A stretch of DNA of 28,320 nucleotides, taken from positions 1,869,710 through 1,898,029 of the forward strand of contig LSYV01000015.1 in assembly GCA_001584585.1 (NCBI GenBank). Reading direction: 5' to 3'. Every line of letters begins with the position of its first letter. Positions within the stretch are counted from its first letter, which is position 1. The translations under genes were made by a program, and so were the position numbers. Of this stretch, positions 22,601-28,320 are shown in pieces. This stretch comes from Gonium pectorale (taxonomy: Eukaryota; Chlorophyta; Chlorophyceae; Chlamydomonadales; Volvocaceae). The notes beneath the pieces were generated by a model that worked only from the letters and a program-made list of their open reading frames with translations, made no database searches and was not told the origin of the DNA.

Positions 22601-23839
22601 CTGGTGCGTGTGTGGGTGGTGGGTGCCCGCATCCGGACCCAGCGGCTCTCGGCAATGTGTTGTTTGTGCATTAACTCGCCGTCCCCTTCCCATCCAGCTG
22701 GTATCCAACCGCTTGACCTGCCTCCCGTCCGCCGTACACCACTGCAGCGAGGAGACGCTGGAGGTGCTGGAGAAGAACCTGACCACAATGCCATCCATCA
22801 CCACCATGCTCAACGACGGGCTCACCGCAGCCGACATCACGAACCGTATCCTTGATGGGCTGGGCGTGCTGCCGGACGCCGAGACCATCGTGCCGAGGTG
22901 GGGCCCTGGCGAATTCGGCGGGGTCAGCCTGTTCCGAGGCCGAAGGGATTCGCGGTAGCATGGCCAGGGGCAGCACAGCGTGGGTAGCGCGCAGCGTGGG
23001 TCGGCGGCAGAGACGTAATGGGCTCGTTCCCAGGGGACGGAGCGGTTCTTGAGGGCGGACCCGTCTGCGAACCCCTGGTAAGCGGACGTGTATTGAGACG
23101 AGCTGTTTGGTGGGTGGGGATTCACGACGACCGCATGCGATGAGAAGCGAGATTGCACCTTGGCTGCTCTGTGCGTGCGGGCTGTGTGGCCGTACCATGT
23201 CCTTCCATGCTGCCACATGACTGAGACGGGACACCCCGGTTGGCTCGCGTGTCGAACCGGTTCTGCGCTGGCTCCCTCTGCCGGGGCGCCCGCAGGTACG
23301 GGCCGTGCGAGGAGGAGGCGCTGAAGAAGCGCATGATCCGCGCGGTTGCTGCGCTGGGCAAGCAGGAGGTGGCGGACATCATCGCGCAGGAGGGCAAGCT
23401 CGAGGTTGGTGGGATGCCGTAAGGCTGTCGGGCGTAAGGGGTTGGGCGGGGGTTGGGGCGGAGCAGCGAAGTGCCGGTGGTTGCGTGTGAGGGATTGAGC
23501 ACCAGTGGGTTCATTTAGTGCTGGTTGCGCTGCTGCGGACAGGCCCCACCCGCAGCCCTGCTATCCCGTGCTGTCATGGCGCCCAACGCGCCGCCGCAGT
23601 CGCAGCTAGCTTGCTGCCAGACGCTACGTTAGCACGGCTCCTGTGGGGTGGGGTTCTAAGGGCCTTTGTCCACCACGCACTCCACATTCGTTTTGACGTG
23701 ACTGCTATGAGCAACTGCTGCGGCTGCCGCCCTGCAGGTCACATGCGACCTTTGCCAGCAGACGTACCAGTTCACTCAGCGGGAGGTGGACGCCTACATC
23801 GACGGGGAGGAGGTTGAAGCGGAGGCCGTGCGGGCATGA
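19662..23839 (+). CDS. HSP33: Chloroplast redox chaperone HSP33
   Basis: Ten exons, all GT-AG: 19662-19789, 19864-19924, 20190-20297, 20476-20566, 21087-21143, 21437-21540, 22398-22507, 22748-22897, 23296-23404, 23738-23839; 339 residues. Residues 1-~36 (MQAQRLACHGPRAGVRAFGQ onward, basic, ending IIVASA) are a transit peptide. The core follows the Hsp33 family: QQRHKLAPTATAALGRTLLG, ITFQGNGLAGSILAIADTRG, YTGMVPIVSGEVAEDLANYL, SEQTNSAIGLGVSLD, SAGGWLVQILPFC. The C-terminal redox centre should be CxC…CxxC; here it reads RYGPC (272-274) and VTCDLC (309, 312), so the first zinc Cys is replaced by Gly272. The published Chlamydomonas HSP33 is reported to lack exactly this cysteine and to bind zinc poorly while remaining an active holdase. 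It protects stromal proteins from aggregation under oxidative or heat stress. Length after transit removal (~300) matches bacterial Hsp33. The acceptor at 19864 was chosen because it gives an ungapped fit (REDVLLRS then LSLSAEVSVLVMDGTKLVAE) to the family N-terminus. Confidence 0.96.
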
Positions 23840-24211
23840 GCGATTGGCTCGTAGGCTAAGGAAGGCTACTGCGAAGAGAGGCTGACAGAGTGATGGCTGT
23901 TGCCGAACAGCAGCGGCGATGCGAGCAGGGGCTGTGGCTGCGCAACAACAGCCTTACGGCCCCTATAGTGCGTGTGGTCGATGAATGGATGGATGGATGC
24001 GTGCGTGCTTGCCCTGCCGACGAGTGCCCAGAGCGTGTACGGGAGCGCAGCGCGAGCGAGCCCGTTACAGGAAATTCCCGCAGCCGGGACCGGGGCTGCG
24101 TATCGCGTCGTCTGCTGGAATGAAGTCCCACGAGAGGTGGTGTCACGAGTGGATGCGTGAAGGAGACGTGCAATGTACGGTGAGGACTACGCGTATGCAT
24201 CAACCTAGCGC
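23840..24211. other. Convergent 3' region between HSP33 and GTPase genes
   Basis: 372 bases shared by the 3' UTRs of two converging genes. A short ATGG microsatellite passing into GTGC repeats lies near 23984-24010. The only polyadenylation signal here is on the minus strand (24065-24069); none is present on plus for HSP33. Confidence 0.6.
24065..24069 (-). terminator. Polyadenylation signal TGTAA (minus strand) for the GTPase gene
   Basis: TTACA on plus is TGTAA on minus, 143 bases beyond the GTPase stop codon, a normal distance. Confidence 0.6.
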
Positions 24212-25387
24212 TCAAGTTTGGATCTCGCCACAACAGCAACAGGACAGAGCGCGCCATGCCCTGCGCACGCCGCCTGCATCCTGCTGGCCTTGCGACTCGT
24301 CCGACGCGGTGCTTGTCTCGGTCGCTGGTTCCGCGGCCGCAGCTAGCAGTGGTGACGTTGAGCGTGTGTGGCGGCGCTGGCCCAGCGGCCCGCTCCTGCT
24401 GACGACAAGCAGGGGGGCGGGGCTGAGCGTCCCGACGGGCGAGTCAGGCCGTGCCGCCAGCGCGCCGCTCCGGGCGCTACAGCCCGTAGCAGCATAAGCG
24501 TTCGCCTTCACCGGCAGCGAAGCCAGTGTGCGCGCCTGTAACACTTGCTGCGAATGCGACTGCGCGCCCTCTTGCCCCTCCGCGGCTGCCGCCGCTGCCG
24601 TCGCCCACGGCTCCGCCTGCTGCAGCAGTGCGCCCGCGCGAACCACAAGCCCGTGTGCACAGCCCGCGCCGTCATCGCCACTGGTCGCCGTCGGCGCAAG
24701 CTCTCCTGAACCCAGGACTGGCATCCCGCCACAGCCGGCGAGGCGGCTGTGGTGATCGGTCGCCGACAGGGGCACGCCTGCCAGGTCACAAGCAAGCTGG
24801 ACGGCGGCCTCGAACACGCCCTCTCCCGTCCTGGCAGACAGCGTGAAGCGCACGCAGCCGTGGCGGGCGGCAAGCTGCCGCGCCAGCGCATCGGGTACGG
24901 CCGCCGGCAGATCCGACTTGTTCGCGACAAGGGCGAGGTGCGGCCGTGCGCCGCCGGCGGCGATGCTGGCTCGATCGACGTGCTGCACGGCATGGGTCAG
25001 TGCCTCCAGCGAGGAGGGGTACGAGACGTCGTACACGAAGAGCACCGCCTGGCTGTTGTATAGGTACGCCAGAAGGGACTGGCTCGGCTCCTCGTTGGGG
25101 TCGGTAGGGCAGACGCTGAGGTCCCACAGCTGCAGCGTGATTGTGATGTCGTCACGCAGGGCGAGCTGGCATGAGTACCAGTCCAAGCCCGGCCGACTGG
25201 CGGCGGCTCGTTTGAAGCTGCCTCCAGCCAGGCGGCGGATGAGCGCGGTTTTGCCGACGCCCGGTGGCCCCAGCACCTGCATTGGGACAGGGGAAGGGGA
25301 GGGGAAGCTGGAACTTGAGAATCAGTGGAGGGGCCCGCTGCCTCACCCACCCGGGAGACCTACCACGACTTTGAACCGCTGCCTCAT
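24212..25387 (-). CDS. Rab28-like small GTPase with degenerate G3 motif and long C-terminal extension
   Basis: Two exons, 25387-25364 and 25276-24212; about 362 residues. The short first exon supplies MRQRFKVV, completing the first beta strand before the P-loop GPPGVGKT (residues 11-18). The G2 area reads RPGLDW (Rab28: IGLDF). The G3 strand reads LQLWDLSVCPTD, so the conserved DxxG(Q) is lost. G4 is NKSD (127-130) and G5 is SAR (155-157). YLYNSQAVLFVYDVSYPSSLE is the Rab28-like region after switch II. Roughly residues 180-362 are an Ala/Ser/Gly-rich extension ending SCCCCGEIQT. That end is not a CAAX box or a double-Cys terminus, so membrane attachment would have to be by palmitoylation of the CCCC cluster. 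No intron with consensus ends could restore the G3 motif. A start at the internal ATG at 25282 would remove the first strand and is less likely. Animal Rab28 works in cilia and trafficking; the role here is inferred. Confidence 0.8.
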
Positions 25388-25814
25388 GAAGGCCACATTG
25401 TGACGCAGCTGGCGTGGCCCCGCCTCAAGCAAATGCCACGCCCTCGTCGCTCCGAGCCGGAGAAGCAGGGTATTGAAGGCATCTTAGCGGTGTGCGGCAA
25501 AATTGCAGGAGAGGGGCCGCGCGTCTGGACGGGATCAAGAGACATAGGCGCCTACAGTACGCAATTATTTAATGTTGTATTCACATCTTGTGTTTTCGGC
25601 GGCATGAGGCGGGATGGAAAAACCCAAGGAGAAGGAACTGGCACACACTTTCACGGCTCAAGCAGCATCTGCATCGGTAAGCTAGGGCTATGCGCATATC
25701 GTGCGTGCGTGGTACACCCAACCACTCGACGCATGTTTCATGGCAATACGGCATTCACGGCACAGTTTCCCTCGACAAGTTGCCACAAACCGCTAATATG
25801 TTACACGGGAGACC
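25388..25814. promoter_or_regulatory. Compact divergent promoter region, GTPase / GLTSCR1 genes
   Basis: Only 427 bases separate the two start codons, which face away from each other, so both 5' UTRs and promoters must share this interval. An AT-rich patch (AATTATTTAATG) at about 25564-25576 is the strongest TATA-like candidate. Shared regulation is possible but not shown. Confidence 0.45.
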
Positions 25815-26436
25815 ATGGCTGCAACGTCTCAGCCCGCCAAGAAGCAGCTGCCCGAACCAGAAAGCAAGGCGCACAAACGTGCACTGGATCTCCTGACGGA
25901 GGACTGCAAAAGAATTTGCACATCGTCGCTTAACAAGCCCTTCCAGACGCTTCAGGATGCGGTGGACCACCTGCTGCCGTTCCATGTGAGCTTTGCGGTC
26001 CCCTGTCTGACGCCTGCCTGCCTGACGCCATGTTGGCGGACAATGCAAGGGTGCTGACGCGGATGTGGGGTCTCGGGGGGTCACGGGGCAGGTGCTGAGC
26101 GACGTTGCGGGGTACGACGTCGATGCTGAGGAGGCCGAGGCGGCCGCTGAGGAGGGGGCACGCCTGCTCTGCAACCGCCGGGACATGGCGGCCGAGCTCG
26201 TTAACCGCCGCGCCGTCGAGCTTTGTGGACGGGTGGAGGACCTGCGGCAGCGGCTGGTGAAGCTGGAGGACCGATACCGCACCCGTCATACGCGGCCGCT
26301 ACCGGAGGAGGAGCTCTTCATTGCGCAGGTGCTCAAGGAGGTGGCGGAGCGGACCCTGGAGGCGGAGCGCGCCAAGCCAACGGCCCTTAGCTCCGACTCC
26401 GAGTCGGACGAGGAGCCGGGTGACGGCAGGAAATAA
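25815..26436 (+). CDS. GLTSCR1/BICRA-domain protein, probable SWI/SNF (BRM-type) complex subunit
   Basis: Two exons, 25815-25985 and 26092-26436, with a 106-base phase-0 intron; 171 residues. The intron splits the key motif: exon 1 ends KPFQTLQDAVDHLLPFH and exon 2 begins VLSDVAGYDVD. Joined, this matches the GLTSCR1 conserved region (typically PFxSLEDAVxRLLPYHVF). After it come a helical segment with RVEDLRQRLVKLEDRY, a PLPEEELFIAQVLKE block in the place of the family's second conserved helix, and an acidic Ser-rich tail (SSDSESDEEPGDGRK) resembling a CK2 substrate. In animals GLTSCR1/GLTSCR1L define the non-canonical BAF complex; in plants related proteins bind BRAHMA ATPase. This copy is minimal: it has almost nothing outside the domain, against >1,000 residues in the human proteins. 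The start ATG is the first in frame and is followed by a Lys-rich N-terminus, consistent with nuclear location. Family assignment is from remembered motif pattern. Confidence 0.85.
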
Positions 26437-27345
26437 GGAGTGAAGCGTGCGGCGAGGGGCGGCACAGGCAAGCGCTGGCCGGGGCGCGTCCTGACGATGG
26501 ATGCAGTTCAGAAGGCTTCAGTTTTGGTGCCCTTCACCTGGACCTGGGCGTAGCATGGTACCAGTCGATTATGGGCTCGGTCATCACTCGGAGCAGGCGA
26601 GGACCTGCGCATTCCCGCTGACAGATCTGGGTTATGTTTGAAAACTGTGGACGCGGAGTTGCTACTACGGGCGTTTGCTGGTGTGCAGGTTTGCTTGTAG
26701 GCCTTGCCAGCACCTTGACACGTGGACAGCATTGCAAACTGTCATGCATTAAGTTCATTGTCATGATCACTGCTGTGACACTGTGGACTGTGCATGTCAG
26801 GGAACAGAGCACGGGGAGACCCCGAACGCAGAGACCAGGACTAGGTAGCATGGTGGGGGATGATGCGATGCATCCGGTAGTGGCACGGGCACGGGGCGCA
26901 GACTGGTAGCGATAGGGGCAGGGGAGCAGAAACATGGCTTTGTCGTGCGAGAGCTTTATGAGAGACGTATCCAGTAGTCTGCGATGATACCGGGTGTCAG
27001 GTTTCTCGGTGTGGTTGGCAGTGCAAGTTCAGTAGTGCTGCGGTAAGCGGATGTGAGCTGCTGAGATGCAAGTGCTGCTTGTATCGTAGACATGCCCAAA
27101 TGGGTGTGAAGGGCCGTATCCTCTAAAACATAGTATAATGTAGGTTCTAGGACAGCTCCAACTAACCCCCAACTAACTCGTGTACGGCACCCCACCCCCC
27201 TCAGCCGTACAGGAGTTGACTTGGGAGTCGGCAGCTGCGCGAGTGTGAGCAGGTGGTTGTACGGTTGCCCGGCTCGGAAGCTGTAGTGACGCACACGGGC
27301 AGTTGGCGCTAGTCGCACACTAGCAATCATTTCTCTGAGTCGGCC

Positions 27346-27531
27346 GGCGCGCGAGTGGGAATGAGCAGTTGAGCGCGCACGCGTGTGGGAAGCTGCGGCA
27401 GGGCACGGTGGAGCACGGCGGAGGCTGGCGGTTGGTGCGGCGCGCGAGTGGGAGTGCATTGTCGCGCGCGTGCCGTTTGGGAAGCCGCGTGTGTGAGCTG
27501 CGTGTAAACTCAGAGCGACGCATGGGGCTGC
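27346..27531 (+). repeat. Two diverged copies of a ~93-bp direct repeat
   Basis: The 15-mer GGCGCGCGAGTGGGA is exact at 27346-27360 and 27439-27453 (period 93). A GCGCGC cluster and GGGAAGC follow in the same order (27387-27393 and 27479-27485). Similarity fades beyond about 50 bases in each unit. Confidence 0.65.
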
Positions 27532-27911
27532 CCCTGTTCCATAAGCTGCCTCTGGGCGCACACGGTTTCACACGGTTGACAGTTGGGCTCCAGCGCGGGT
27601 GGGACTCGCTGGAGCGCACGACAGGCGCTGGGGGGCACGCGCGGGCGGGGCGCAGGGGCGGCTCGCAGGAAACTAGCTGTAAAATTTATCGTATTTATTG
27701 GGACAGTGAACGTTGGCGGTAAGCCGCTCCGCGCTCATTCAATTCATCACCTTGCGCAGCGCGCAATAAGCGTCGGGGCTCAGATCCTCCTGCAGCTGCT
27801 TCGCAGGCAGCCAGAGCTAGAAAGCGGCTTCCTGCTGCTTTTAGGGTTGTCTGGCATTCCTGACACAGGCTGTTTCAGAGCCGCTCAGCCTCTGGAAGGA
27901 TCTGCACAGGC

Positions 27912-27951
27912 CTCTGAAGGGCTCTGAAGGGCTCTAGAGGGCTCTGGAGGT
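27912..27951 (+). repeat. 10-bp tandem repeat, four units
   Basis: CTCTGAAGGG occurs exactly twice (27912-27931), then with two changes (CTCTAGAGGG) and as a degenerate fourth unit (CTCTGGAGGT). Looser CTCTGG and CAGAGCC words precede it from about 27875. Confidence 0.8.
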
Positions 27952-28059
27952 TGGAAACGCGCATGCTTGGCGGGCCAGTACCTAGTTGGCCCACTATCCA
28001 GTTGCAAAGGCCGTGGCAACCCACGCCATGCCGAAAGCCAGTCGAGGTGGGTATTACGG

Positions 28060-28320
28060 AGTTAATGGATTCCAGACGTTGAATGTTTGGCAGGCCGGCA
28101 GCACCACACCACAGCCCAACGGTCGTTCACCTAGCACGGAGCACAACCCAGCCCAAGCCCAGCCGTCCACAGACCACCAGCACTTACTGGCATTCACCAC
28201 TAGCCCATATACCCCGCAGCGCTTTAGCACCTCTAACAGCCGCGAGAGGAAGGCACGGATGCCGCGTGCCTGTGGCAAGCTGGGCCAGTCGCTGGGCTAC
28301 TCCAATCAGGTTATATGGCT
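28060..28320 (-). pseudogene. Decayed retrotransposon reverse-transcriptase fragment (Ty3-like), partial
   Basis: On the minus strand from 28278 the frame reads LPQARGIRAFLSRLLEVLKR, then CGVYGLVVNASKCWW. This matches the segment of Ty3/gypsy reverse transcriptase just after the YxDD box (pattern HLxHLxxVLxxLxxxGLxxNxxKC). An in-frame TAG at 28297-28299 lies immediately upstream. After KCWW the similarity appears to move between frames (a PNIQRLESI-like segment appears in another frame near 28060-28100), so the copy looks broken by frameshifts. The element runs off the right edge. It could instead be a chance match, since only ~30 residues are convincing. Confidence 0.38.

Larger units (their letters stand above)
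26437..28059. other. Long 3' flank with repeats, no gene seen
   Basis: About 1.6 kb. TGTAA words on plus at 27503-27507 and 27678-27682 are the first candidate polyadenylation signals for the GLTSCR1 gene, over 1 kb after its stop. A 201-codon minus frame (26956-27561) is made largely of repeat-derived HSHSRA-type sequence and has no gene-like support. Two local repeats are listed separately. Confidence 0.5.

Noticed and set aside
26956..27561. 201-codon minus-strand frame after the GLTSCR1 gene
   Set aside because: Half of it is translated direct repeats; no family similarity, no splice or polyadenylation context.
1..28320. tRNA, rRNA, CRISPR or bacterial-type operon signals
   Set aside because: Several GTTCGA words were checked for a tRNA cloverleaf by eye and none fitted; no spaced identical repeats or Shine-Dalgarno-type arrangement exist, consistent with nuclear eukaryotic DNA.

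Overview
The window looks like nuclear DNA of a volvocine green alga, most likely Chlamydomonas or a close relative. It is very GC-rich. Genes are split by many short GT-AG introns. Exons favour G/C at third codon positions. TGTAA polyadenylation signals follow several stop codons. One gene is a long (Ser)Pro-rich wall-type protein, and another is the algal chloroplast HSP33 with its characteristic missing zinc cysteine. All gene models were assembled by hand from reading frames, splice sites and protein similarity recalled from memory; no database was searched.

Layout: (1) 2-1213 (+), 3' end of a proline-rich, wall-type protein gene. (2) 3173-5881 (+), a six-exon DUF1499 protein with a thylakoid-lumen signal. 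(3) 6571-8826 (+), a six-exon lumenal protein with a twin-arginine signal. (4) 9795-11167 and 11798-13013 (+), two tandem copies of a three-exon gene that I do not recognise. (5) 14333-17403 (-), a RING-CH (RINGv) protein with a following beta-grasp-like domain and a very long low-complexity tail. (6) 19662-23839 (+), ten-exon chloroplast HSP33. (7) 24212-25387 (-), a Rab28-like GTPase with a degenerate G3 motif. (8) 25815-26436 (+), a small GLTSCR1/BICRA-domain protein, probably a SWI/SNF subunit. (9) 26437-28320, long 3' flank with short repeats and, at the right edge, a decayed retrotransposon reverse-transcriptase fragment.

Three of the functional genes point to the chloroplast: two lumenal proteins sit head to tail, and HSP33 protects stromal proteins under light-driven oxidation. 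The remaining genes (ubiquitin ligase, GTPase, chromatin subunit) have no evident pathway link, as is usual for a nuclear genome. Orientation creates two convergent pairs (tandem copy 2 / RING-CH; HSP33 / GTPase) and two divergent pairs (RING-CH / HSP33; GTPase / GLTSCR1).

The most interesting items are the tandem unknown pair, whose last exons are nearly identical while their introns no longer align; the cysteine-depleted HSP33; the GTPase that kept its P-loop but lost DxxG; and a rare TTA codon in that GTPase whose complement forms the only nearby TGTAA for the convergent HSP33 transcript. No clear undescribed multi-gene system was found.
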